From Mycolicibacterium komossense (GTDB lineage: Bacteria > Actinomycetota > Actinomycetes > Mycobacteriales > Mycobacteriaceae): 64,000 nt of DNA. The notes beneath the pieces are model-generated. The model was given only the letters and a program-made list of their open reading frames with translations. It was not told the DNA's origin and made no database searches. A program made the position numbers and the translations under genes. Shown here piece after piece: positions 24,036-32,164 of this stretch (within the stretch, counting starts at the first letter, position 1; every line of letters begins with the position of its first letter). The stretch spans positions 1-64,000 of the forward strand of contig NZ_JACKTY010000032.1 of assembly GCF_025822605.1 (NCBI RefSeq), written 5' to 3'.

Positions 24036-24854
24036 TCAGGCGATCGGACGCCATGCTGAGAGAACCGCCCCCCGGTACCAACCCTCGCGGCTGCGGATCT
24101 GAACACCGACAAGGTTCTGCGCGTTAACGCGGCTGTCGATGATGTGTTGGTCGTCGATGTAGATGACCACGTGCGAAGCCTGATTCGTATTTCCGTCGGG
24201 ATGCAGAAAGATCAGATCGCCTGGCTCGAACGGGCCGTCTTGCGGAATGCGTTGTCCCATCGGGCCTGCGGTTCCTGCGAACTGGTGGTGGACGTCGCCA
24301 TCGAACTTGATGCCCAGGCCGTAGTTGTATACCCAGGCGGTGAAATTCGAGCAGTCCAGGCCCCGCCCGGCATCCCATGCAGTGAGCCCGTCTGGCACGT
24401 CGGTGTCGGGATTCTCCTCGGGGGCACCGGCGAAGGTCGAGTTCGAGGGGTCCCAGCCCGGGATGTGGTGATGGCGGTACTGCAGCCCCAGCGGGTTGTC
24501 CGGTGAGTTGATATAGCGCATGGCCACGGTAAGAATCCGTTCCTGCATCCAGGTGGTGGGAGCGCAGCCCGCATCGTCCGGGACTGCCGGCGGCGGCAAG
24601 GTATCGGCCCTTGGGCCCCATCCCCGGTTCGAGTAATGCCCGTCAGCGTCGGTCTGGTACCAGTCGGCCGGCGGGACCTGAGTTTGTGGCAGTTCGTCTC
24701 GGCTGGCGAAATCCGCGGACAACGAGGCCTGGTTACAGGTGAAAGCGTAGGGCTGCGCGCCGGGCTCGGCACGAGCGAGACCGGCGGACGCCCCGACGGC
24801 CAGCGATGGACCTGCGAAAAGGCCTACGCACAGAACCAAGACGAAAAAGCGCAT
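24036..24854 (-). CDS. Exported NlpC/P60-like cysteine peptidase
   Basis: 272 residues from ATG 24854, starting with a signal peptide (FFVLVLCVGLFAGPSLAVG, cleavage near ARAEPGA). The catalytic block GLDCSNFTAWVYNYGLG holds the Cys, ASHVVIYID the His, and FEPGDLIFLHPDG is the typical NlpC/P60 turn before it. Proteins of this type cut stem peptides in peptidoglycan, but the spacing here is looser than in RipA-like enzymes, so another amide substrate is possible. The 100-bp gap to the AI-2E gene suggests its own promoter. Confidence 0.8.
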   Translation of the reverse strand: MRFFVLVLCVGLFAGPSLAVGASAGLARAEPGAQPYAFTCNQASLSADFASRDELPQTQVPPADWYQTDADGHYSNRGWGPRADTLPPPAVPDDAGCAPTTWMQERILTVAMRYINSPDNPLGLQYRHHHIPGWDPSNSTFAGAPEENPDTDVPDGLTAWDAGRGLDCSNFTAWVYNYGLGIKFDGDVHHQFAGTAGPMGQRIPQDGPFEPGDLIFLHPDGNTNQASHVVIYIDDQHIIDSRVNAQNLVGVQIRSREGWYRGAVLSAWRPIA

Positions 24855-24963
24855 TCGATTTCTCACAGCCCTCTGCTCACTCTGGGGTCCCACCAACGAG
24901 GTAATGCTAAGCGGACAAATAGGTTGGCGAGCCGCAGCACGCCTTCCCGGTGTCCTGCGGGGA

Positions 24964-26118
24964 TCAGATTTCGTCGAGGCGCGGGTAGAGCACCTCTTGG
25001 GTGATGAGCTGGACCGCGGCGGCGATGGGGATGGCGACCAGCGCCCCGACGATTCCCAGAAGCGCACCGCCGATGAGGACTGCCACCACGGTGATCAGTG
25101 GGGGAACGTTGACGGCGCGGCCGATGATCCTGGGGACCAGCAAGTAGTCCTCGATGAGTCGGAAGGCGACGAAGAAGACGATGGTGGCGAGGCAGACCGG
25201 TAGTGACACGGTCAGTGCGACCGCGGCGACCACCACGCCCGCGATCGTGGACCCGACGACGGGAACGAGGTCGAGTAGCCCGACGAAAATCCCCAGCAGG
25301 AGTGGATAGGGCACATGGAATACGGTCAGCCAGATGAACGTCGCTGTCCCGGTGATGACCGAGATGAGGACGTTGCCCAGGACGTAGGCGCCGACCTTGG
25401 CGAACACCTCGTCGCCGATGAGAATCGCGCGAGGACGGCGGGTGTTGGGTATCAGCCGGTACAACGTGGTGCGGATGCGGGGCATGTCGAACAGGAAGTA
25501 AACCGTTAAGACGATGACGATCAGGCTGTCGGCGACAGCGCCGAATACCGCGGTGCCGGCGCTGATGATCTCCTCGAAAGCTGATCCGCCCGAGCTGTTG
25601 ATGGTGTCGGTGATCCGCTGCTGCAGATGGAATCGGTCGTTGAGTCTGCCGATGGCCGAGGAGTGGTCCTGGGCTCGTTGTAAGTAGTGCGGTGCCTCGG
25701 TGATGAGCTGTTGGCTCTGCTGCACCAGAGGAGGGATCGCCGCGGCGACGAAGGCGCCGATCAGGGCCAGAAACAGGACGAAGACGACAGTGGTGGCCGC
25801 CCACCGGGGCAGTCTGAATTTGACGAACCACGAGGCGACGGGTTCGAGCCCGAGTGCGAGGAAAAACGCCACGCCGATCAGGATCAGGATCGACGACATC
25901 GCCGCGAGCATCTGGACGGCGGCATAGGTCAGCGCGACGCCTGCGGAGGCGACCATCCCGATGTAGAAGGGCGACTGCCGATTGAAGCGGCGGCCGAGCG
26001 ATCCGAGCGGCTTGTCCTCCGAACTCATTCCGGCGGCGATCACCTCGGCTTCAGCGACGGGCCCTTCGTCGTCGTCGGTCCCGGCTGCGGGGTCGTCGGT
26101 GACTCCCGTCATGGCCAT
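24964..26118 (-). CDS. AI-2E-family transporter (TqsA/YdiK-like)
   Basis: 384 residues with about eight membrane spans. The acidic cytoplasmic start (about 55 residues) is followed by paired spans, and the C-terminal half carries the family pattern GIFVGLLDLVPVVGSTIAGVV and AFRLIEDYLLVPRIIGRAVNVPPL. The family (PF01594) includes the E. coli AI-2 exporter TqsA and sodium/proton antiporters; the mycobacterial members have no proven cargo. It starts 6 bp after the GlsB-like gene and is likely translated from the same message. Confidence 0.85.
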   Translation of the reverse strand: MAMTGVTDDPAAGTDDDEGPVAEAEVIAAGMSSEDKPLGSLGRRFNRQSPFYIGMVASAGVALTYAAVQMLAAMSSILILIGVAFFLALGLEPVASWFVKFRLPRWAATTVVFVLFLALIGAFVAAAIPPLVQQSQQLITEAPHYLQRAQDHSSAIGRLNDRFHLQQRITDTINSSGGSAFEEIISAGTAVFGAVADSLIVIVLTVYFLFDMPRIRTTLYRLIPNTRRPRAILIGDEVFAKVGAYVLGNVLISVITGTATFIWLTVFHVPYPLLLGIFVGLLDLVPVVGSTIAGVVVAAVALTVSLPVCLATIVFFVAFRLIEDYLLVPRIIGRAVNVPPLITVVAVLIGGALLGIVGALVAIPIAAAVQLITQEVLYPRLDEI

Positions 26119-26124
26119 CGCCCG

Positions 26125-26421
26125 TTAGGGGCGTCGGACCAGCCGCAGTACCCACAGCAGGATGACAGCTCCGAGGATTGCCGTGAACAGGGTGAACCAC
26201 CAACCGCCGTTCGCGGTGTCGACGACGAAGCTCAGCAGGAAGCCGCCGATGAGAGCTCCGATGACGCCCACGACGATATCCACGAGCAGACCATCTTTGG
26301 TCTTCATGATCTTCCCCGCGATCCAGCCGGCCAGTGCGCCGATGATCAGATAGCCGATCCACCCGACACTTGTCAGTGTGCTGGAACGGGCCAGAAACTC
26401 TGTCGCAGCCAACGGATCCAC
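26125..26421 (-). CDS. GlsB/YeaQ/YmgE-family stress membrane protein
   Basis: 98 residues with three hydrophobic spans and the family motif LIIGALAGWIAGKIMKT followed by DIVVGVIGALIGGFL. Members (transglycosylase-associated, PF04226) are small inner-membrane proteins induced in general stress. The gene is upstream of the AI-2E transporter with a 6-bp gap. A SigF-like promoter sits 53 bp before the start. Confidence 0.85.
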   Translation of the reverse strand: MDPLAATEFLARSSTLTSVGWIGYLIIGALAGWIAGKIMKTKDGLLVDIVVGVIGALIGGFLLSFVVDTANGGWWFTLFTAILGAVILLWVLRLVRRP

Positions 26422-26473
26422 AGGACTCTCCTCACGCCGTTCCGTCCGGCGTGCTCGACGGACCGTGTCGGTG

Positions 26474-26498
26474 TAACCATTTGCCGTGCGGACGAAAC
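26474..26498 (-). promoter_or_regulatory. SigF-like promoter of glsB-AI-2E operon
   Basis: On the minus strand GTTT (26498-26495), a 16-nt spacer and GGTTA (26478-26474) resemble the mycobacterial SigF pattern GTTT-N15-17-GGGTA with one mismatch. It fits a general-stress gene such as glsB. The remaining part of the 26422-26756 gap shows no gene. Confidence 0.4.
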
Positions 26499-26756
26499 CA
26501 AATCGGCGTTAACCGCCGGCCGGCCGAGATGTCGCCACGTCGAAACCGCCGTCTCGGGGTGACGGGGAACCGAGAACTCGGTGAATTCACAGGTGTCGCT
26601 ACCTGAATTCTGGTAACTAACTTCGGGTCAGCTGTTGACGGCTGTGTCAATAGCGGAGAGCATAGTGTCGCTAATTGTTGTAATTGCAACATGTGGGACG
26701 CCCCTACCGGGCGCTGCTTTGGCCCGCAATGACCGGGGTGAAAGAGGGGGCCGAAC

Positions 26757-28001
26757 GTGCTTTCGCCGTCCAGCGGAGGCGAGTTGTCGACGGCTGCCGC
26801 CGGTGTCGGGCTCACGATGGTCTATCAGCCCGTCGTCACATTGTCGACGGGGCAGGTGGTCGGCTACGAAGCGTTGGCCCGCTGGCCCTCGTTGCGCGAT
26901 CCTGCTCCGCAGTGCGTCTTCTCCCACGCCAAGGCGGTCGGGGCACTGGTCGATCTGGAGCGACAGGTGATGCGAACCGCAATCTCGGGTGCGGCGTCTC
27001 AGGGCCTTCCGGACTCGGCGACATTGCTGATCAACTCTGAACCCGCGAGTTCGTACTCTGCCGACTACGGCGATGACGTGATCGACGATGGGCTCGGCCG
27101 CTTTCAGATCGTCGTCGAGTTGACCGAACGCCACCTGCTCGCCAACCCGGCAACTCTGCTGAAGAAGGTCGCGGCGCTGCGGGCCCGGGGCTGCCGTATC
27201 GCCCTCGACGATGTCGGAGCCTCCCACGAATCCCTTGCGCTGCTTGATGTTGTCGGCCCTGACGTCGTGAAGCTCGATATGACCGTCGTACAGGCAGCGC
27301 CGCATGTCGACCAAACCCGCACCCTGGCAGGTGTTCTCGCGTACCGCGAAAACACCGGGGCGGCGATCGTGGCAGAGGGCATCGAAACCGAAGCCCACTA
27401 CCGTCGAGCGGTGACTCTCGGCGCCACCCTCGGTCAGGGATTCCACCTCGGCCGGCCTGGATCCATCGATCCCGCGGCCGCAGGGGCATCGAATCCGTCG
27501 CTGTCTCGCCTCCGGCCCCCGCCCGTTCAGCCGAGGGGATCGGTGTTCGATCTCATCGCCACCGGAGCCCCGACGTTCACCGTCGACTACGACACCGCAC
27601 AAGCGCTGACTCAGACCATCGCGCGCAAATCGCGGCATCACGTGATCAACCAGCCCATCGTCCTGACGTCAGTGCCCAGTGCTGCCGAATATGCCGAACT
27701 GCGAACAGGATTCCGCGCTCTGGGGGTGTCGTCACCACTGGTCGCGGTGTTCGGGATCGACATGCCCGACGGGCCCCTCGGGGACGGCGTCCGCGGGGTC
27801 CGTCTGGAGCCATCCGACCCGCTGGGGCGGGAAACGGCATTGGTCACACTCGGTTGTGATGTCGCCACAGCGCTTGCCGCCCGTCCGCGTCGCGACGTCA
27901 CCACCGGAACTCGTGGGATGCCGCCGTACGACATCACCATCACCCACAACCGGGATCTGGTCACCCAAGCGGCCCGTACGTTCCTGGGCAGGATGACCTG
28001 A
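26757..28001 (+). CDS. EAL-DICT domain protein, likely c-di-GMP phosphodiesterase
   Basis: 414 residues from a GTG preceded by GAGGGGG. An EAL domain fills residues about 15-250: YEALARW (EAL), VVELTERH, IALDDVGA (DD), VVKLDMTV, IVAEGIETEAH and LGQGFHLGRP, so the catalytic residues look preserved. Residues about 265-400 (SVFDLIATGAPTFTVDYDT onward) fit a DICT domain, a sensor module often joined to EAL or GGDEF domains. It would degrade cyclic di-GMP in the cytoplasm in response to a signal. It lies 96 bp upstream of a Ser/Thr kinase gene on the same strand. Confidence 0.85.
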   Translation: MLSPSSGGELSTAAAGVGLTMVYQPVVTLSTGQVVGYEALARWPSLRDPAPQCVFSHAKAVGALVDLERQVMRTAISGAASQGLPDSATLLINSEPASSYSADYGDDVIDDGLGRFQIVVELTERHLLANPATLLKKVAALRARGCRIALDDVGASHESLALLDVVGPDVVKLDMTVVQAAPHVDQTRTLAGVLAYRENTGAAIVAEGIETEAHYRRAVTLGATLGQGFHLGRPGSIDPAAAGASNPSLSRLRPPPVQPRGSVFDLIATGAPTFTVDYDTAQALTQTIARKSRHHVINQPIVLTSVPSAAEYAELRTGFRALGVSSPLVAVFGIDMPDGPLGDGVRGVRLEPSDPLGRETALVTLGCDVATALAARPRRDVTTGTRGMPPYDITITHNRDLVTQAARTFLGRMT

Positions 28002-28097
28002 GTCGAGCGCCGCCCCGTCGGCGATCGAGGGTAGGCGAAGCTCTTGGCCGTGGACCGACACCACTTAGAGTGCTCGTATGCACCACGGGGGTTCGTC

Positions 28098-29981
28098 ATG
28101 ACTGGGGAGACGTTTGGCAGGTACCGCCTGGAAGCGCTGCTGGGCGAAGGCGGCATGGGCCAGGTGTACCGAGCGTTCGACGTCGACACCGACCGCATCG
28201 TTGCACTCAAGGTGCTGCCACCCCAGCTGAACCACGATCCGGAATTCGAGCGGCGGTTCCGGCGGGAGGCGCAGATCGCCGCAGCCCTCAACGATCCGCA
28301 CATCATCCCCATCCATCAATACGGCGAGATCGAGGGCCGCCTCTATGTCGACATGCGGTTGGTCGACGGTCGCGATCTGAGCAAGGTCATCGCAGAGGAC
28401 GGCGGCCGATTGCATCCGGCGCGGACGGTCGCCATCGTCGAGCAGGTTGCCACCGCGTTGGACAGTGCCCACACGGCAGGGTTGGTGCATCGCGATGTCA
28501 AGCCGTCCAACATCTTGATCGCCGCGCGGGATTTCGCGTATCTCATCGACTTCGGCATCGCGCGCGGGCTGACCGATACTGCGATGACGAGTGCCGGACA
28601 CACGGTCGGCACGCTGGCCTATATGGCGCCCGAGCGCTTCAGCGGAATTGCCGGACCGGAATCCGACATCTATTCACTGACCTGCGTGCTGTATCAATGC
28701 CTCACTGGCCGTACGCCGTACGCGGGTGACAGCGCGGAGCAACAACTGGCCGGGCACCTGTCGGAGTCACCACCTCCGCCGTCATGGGACGGTCCGCACA
28801 TCCCGCCTGCGTTCGATGCGGTGATCGCCAAGGGGATGGCCAAGAATCCAGCCGACCGCTACCGGTCCGCGGCCGAGCTCGCCGCCGCGAGCCGCGCGGC
28901 GCTCGGCTCGGTTGGCCCCACGATCAACGCCCAGCTGTACGTACCGCCCACGACGGGGGCGCCCGCGAAACGTTCGAACGCTGCCCGGTACGCGGTGATT
29001 GCGGCGCTGGCACTGCTGGTCGGTGGTTACGTCCTGGTCGCATTCCTGACCAGGGATGCATGGACCGTGGGCGGTCCGCGCGAACGCACTCACACGGCGT
29101 TCACGGCGGACTCGGCTGATGGGGCGACGCCGACGGCGACCGACTGGTCCAAGGCGAGAGATGTCATGGCGGCCAGGATCACACAACTGGGCGGCTCGAA
29201 CACGGCGATTGAGATCGGTGCCGACGGCATGGCTGTCACAACCTCGGGCGTCGACAAAGACCAGCTGGAGGGCATCGGTGCGGTGGGGCAGTTCTACGCT
29301 CGGCCGGTGATCCATGCGATCCCGGCGCGGGCTGATCCAGCTCCACTGCCCAAGGACCCCACCGAAGGGGATACGGCGCAACGCATTGGATATGAGAAGC
29401 AACTGCGGCAGGCCACCGACCCGGCCATCCAGATGCTGGCGCTGCAGTTCGAAGCCACGCGGTGCGAAGAGCCCGATGATCTTGCCGGACATGATGATCC
29501 GAATCTTCCGCTGGTCACCTGTGCTCAGGACGGCAAGTCCGTCTATCTGCTCGACAAAGCGCTCATCCGCGGTGATCAGATCAAGACCGCTCGTTCCGAG
29601 CAGGTCAAGGGAAGTGACGACTACGCAGTCGGCGTGGATTTCATCCCCGACGTGGCGGCACAGTGGGCGAAGTTCACCGCCGCCAATATCGGCATCCAGG
29701 TCGCCTTCATGATCGACACCAAGGTAGCCACCGCCCCGCAGATCCAGACGGCCGTCCCTGACGGGCGATTGGAGATCACCGGGTTCGACGCGCAACGGGC
29801 CTCCGCACTGGCGGCGATGCTGGCCGGTGGCGCACTCCCGATGCCACTGTCACTTGCGTCGGCGACGACGGAGCAGCTGCCTGCACAGCTGTGGACCGTG
29901 CCCCGCATCGTCTTGCTGGTAGGCGGAATCGCGGTGCTGCTGGTGGTGATCGGTGGTGTGCTGGTGGTCAGGCGGTTCTGA
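28098..29981 (+). CDS. Membrane Ser/Thr protein kinase with SecD-like outer domain
   Basis: 627 residues from ATG 28098 (GGGGG 7 nt upstream). Residues about 8-265 form a PknB-type kinase: LGEGGMGQVYRAF (P-loop), ALKVLPP (Lys), HRDVKPSNIL (catalytic Asp), DFGIARG, and YMAPERF. A membrane span follows at about 297-318. The outer part (about 354-590) resembles the P1 head of SecD: DVMAARITQLGG, VYLLDKALIRGDQIKTA, AFMIDTKVATAPQIQTA, LEITGFDAQRASALAAML, GALPMPLSL. A second span (602-624) ends the protein. SecD's translocation channel is missing, so the domain is probably a sensor. This combination is unusual. Confidence 0.85.
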   Translation: MTGETFGRYRLEALLGEGGMGQVYRAFDVDTDRIVALKVLPPQLNHDPEFERRFRREAQIAAALNDPHIIPIHQYGEIEGRLYVDMRLVDGRDLSKVIAEDGGRLHPARTVAIVEQVATALDSAHTAGLVHRDVKPSNILIAARDFAYLIDFGIARGLTDTAMTSAGHTVGTLAYMAPERFSGIAGPESDIYSLTCVLYQCLTGRTPYAGDSAEQQLAGHLSESPPPPSWDGPHIPPAFDAVIAKGMAKNPADRYRSAAELAAASRAALGSVGPTINAQLYVPPTTGAPAKRSNAARYAVIAALALLVGGYVLVAFLTRDAWTVGGPRERTHTAFTADSADGATPTATDWSKARDVMAARITQLGGSNTAIEIGADGMAVTTSGVDKDQLEGIGAVGQFYARPVIHAIPARADPAPLPKDPTEGDTAQRIGYEKQLRQATDPAIQMLALQFEATRCEEPDDLAGHDDPNLPLVTCAQDGKSVYLLDKALIRGDQIKTARSEQVKGSDDYAVGVDFIPDVAAQWAKFTAANIGIQVAFMIDTKVATAPQIQTAVPDGRLEITGFDAQRASALAAMLAGGALPMPLSLASATTEQLPAQLWTVPRIVLLVGGIAVLLVVIGGVLVVRRF

Positions 29982-29990
29982 CCCCGAAAC

Positions 29991-30023
29991 GACGAAGGCA
30001 CCCGCTGCGCGGGTGCCTTCGTC
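29991..30023. terminator. Bidirectional terminator between convergent genes
   Basis: A perfect 14-bp stem (29991-30004 with 30010-30023) and a 5-nt loop lie between the kinase stop and the end of the small exported protein gene. It should stop transcription from both sides. Confidence 0.8.
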
Positions 30024-30037
30024 AGGTTGTCCAGCGA

Positions 30038-30205
30038 TCAGTTGTGCACGTTGGTGTCGACCTGCGGGACGACGACGCTCGAGCCACCGTTGACCTGGTT
30101 TACCCACTCGTGGTGTCCGAGGTCGGCCTGTGCCGGTGCGGCCAAGCCGATGATGGCGGCGATGAAACCAGTGGCGACAACGCTGGCAAATCCGAACTTC
30201 TTCAT
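30038..30205 (-). CDS. Small exported protein
   Basis: 55 residues from ATG 30205 (AGAAGGG upstream), beginning MKKFGFASVVATGFIAAI, with a signal peptide cleaved after APAQA. This leaves a mature peptide of about 30 residues, DLGHHEWVNQVNGGSSVVVPQV. A start 27 bp earlier is possible. Short exported proteins with this end occur widely in mycobacteria with no known role. Confidence 0.7.
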   Translation of the reverse strand: MKKFGFASVVATGFIAAIIGLAAPAQADLGHHEWVNQVNGGSSVVVPQVDTNVHN

Positions 30206-30439
30206 TGTGGTGCCCTTCTTGTTCTTGCTCATATCTTCGAGCCTGCCGGGTAGAACGCGATGTTCGCGGCCATTAATTCCCATGGCAGCATCTTTGCGAC
30301 GGTTGGCAGAAACAGGGGCCCCCAACGGCTTTCGCGCTGGAAATCGGGTGACGGGCGCCACATGCTCGACTTGCCGCCGGGTTTGCTTCGTGTGATCCCG
30401 GTTACGGCAGATCGGTCTGTGCGGTGCCCTGTCTTGCGG

Positions 30440-32134
30440 TCAGACGATGTCGAAGTGCGTCGCGCCGAGCCCACCGGCCGGGCTGTAGTCGAGGTAGATC
30501 GGGCCCAGGCCGAACGGGATATTGCCGGTGTTGGGACGCGACGAGTTCGCGGTCGTGTCGTCGTAGACGTTCGGACTGTTGGAGTCGGTGATCGTGTAGG
30601 TGTAAAGCAGCGTCAGACCGTCGGCGGTGTACACACTCACCCTGGTGCCGGGCTTGAGACCCGACCCGGACTGGGCGCTGCCGGCAACCGAGGACGGGAG
30701 GCCGCCGTACACGCCACCGGAATCGATGTTGGTCTTCAGCGGTTGCAGCGCCCCGTCGTTGATCTGCACCCGCACATCACCGATCGGCGCACCGTTGACC
30801 GAGCCGCGCGACGGCAGCGGGTTGGGGCCGAACACCACCAGGCCGTAGGAGCCGATGATGTTCTGGTACAACATCACCCCGTCTTTGAGCTCACCGGGGA
30901 GCAGTGCGTTCAGCGTGGGGCCGGAGCCGGAGTTCGCCGCTATTCCCAAGGTTCCCGCGACCCCGATTCCGGCGACGCTGTAATTGTCATACGCCGCTTC
31001 GGATTCGGGATCGACGATCATGATGTTCGCCGGCGCGGTGATCGCTCCGTTCCCGAAATCGATCGTCGTCTGATAGGTGTGATAGTCGTACCCCACCGAC
31101 ACGGTGTCGTCGCCGTAGCCGCTATGGCCGGACCCGGTGGCCGGACCGAGGTTTTTCTGGCCCACGTACTTGTTCAGGATGGACAGTCCGGACGAGCCGG
31201 TGTCGAGTTGTACGGGCACGACGGGACCGCCGTTGACCGAGATGTAGATGATCTGCTGGGTGGTTTCCACAGTGCGCAACAGGCGCACCGCATAGACCTG
31301 ACCGTTCTGCTGGGCTTGGCCGATGAGGCCGGCAGCCTGCGTAGCTGCCGTCGATGCCCCGAAGAGCCCGACCAGCGGAACGGACTGGGCGGCGGCGCTC
31401 AGCGTTACTCCTGCCAGCGAGGGCAACATCAGGGTGCCCAGCAGGGACAGTTGGGCCACCTGGTGAGCCACCGGAATGTTCTCGGTGTTGGCCACTGCGG
31501 CCTGGGCGCCGTCGATGGAGTTCTGCCACGTCGTCAGTGACCACGCGGATTGGGCGAGAAGTGCTTGGGGGACAAGAGAAACCAGCCCCGCGACGACGTT
31601 GCCCGAACCCCAGGTCTGCGCTTGCAGGAGGCTCTGGGCGGCAGCGATCTGTTCCAACGCCAGCTTCACGGCGGCGCCGGGGACGATGACCTGGTTATCG
31701 GGTAGGTAGGACTCGTTTCCCCAGGTGTCCTTGGGCGTCTCCGTCCCGGTGCCGGTCGCCTGAGCTACCGCGGTGGCTTTCGGCTTGACCGCTGCCGGGC
31801 GACTGGCGCGGGCCCCTGGTGCGGCGGGTGACACAGACGCTGCCGGCCCCGCTGTGGCTGCCGTTCGCGCCGGGCCGGCGGCCACGGCGTGGTTTGACGA
31901 CGACGCGACGGTGCCGGCCTGCGGTCGTGAATGCGACCGGCTGGCAGTGGATTTGGAGCTTGCGGCCGAGCTGCTGTTGGATGCGCCCGTCGAGCCGGAG
32001 GTACTGCCGGACTGTCCGGTGTCGGCGACAGCGACCGCGCTACCCGATGCCAGCGCGGCGCCGATTCCGAGTGTGATCGCACCAGCGCCCAGCCACGCGT
32101 ACTGGTGTCGAACCTTCTTCGATTTCTGTGTCAT
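30440..32134 (-). CDS. PecA-like exported aspartic protease without PE domain
   Basis: 564 residues from ATG 32134. A signal peptide-like start (WLGAGAITLGIGAALASGSAVAVA) is followed by a long Ser/Ala/Pro-rich low-complexity linker (about 40-130) and a retropepsin-like catalytic domain. Its two aspartate motifs are VQLDTGSSGLSI (Asp311) and NIDSGGVYGGLP (Asp470). This matches the C-terminal protease of PecA (PE_PGRS35), which in M. marinum cleaves PE-linked surface proteins. Here a signal peptide replaces the PE domain. It follows a PGRS-like gene by 30 bp on the same strand, so the repeat part and the protease part are encoded separately. Confidence 0.8.
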   Translation of the reverse strand: MTQKSKKVRHQYAWLGAGAITLGIGAALASGSAVAVADTGQSGSTSGSTGASNSSSAASSKSTASRSHSRPQAGTVASSSNHAVAAGPARTAATAGPAASVSPAAPGARASRPAAVKPKATAVAQATGTGTETPKDTWGNESYLPDNQVIVPGAAVKLALEQIAAAQSLLQAQTWGSGNVVAGLVSLVPQALLAQSAWSLTTWQNSIDGAQAAVANTENIPVAHQVAQLSLLGTLMLPSLAGVTLSAAAQSVPLVGLFGASTAATQAAGLIGQAQQNGQVYAVRLLRTVETTQQIIYISVNGGPVVPVQLDTGSSGLSILNKYVGQKNLGPATGSGHSGYGDDTVSVGYDYHTYQTTIDFGNGAITAPANIMIVDPESEAAYDNYSVAGIGVAGTLGIAANSGSGPTLNALLPGELKDGVMLYQNIIGSYGLVVFGPNPLPSRGSVNGAPIGDVRVQINDGALQPLKTNIDSGGVYGGLPSSVAGSAQSGSGLKPGTRVSVYTADGLTLLYTYTITDSNSPNVYDDTTANSSRPNTGNIPFGLGPIYLDYSPAGGLGATHFDIV

Positions 32135-32164
32135 CAATGTCCCCGGCCCTGTGTCGAAGCGTGC

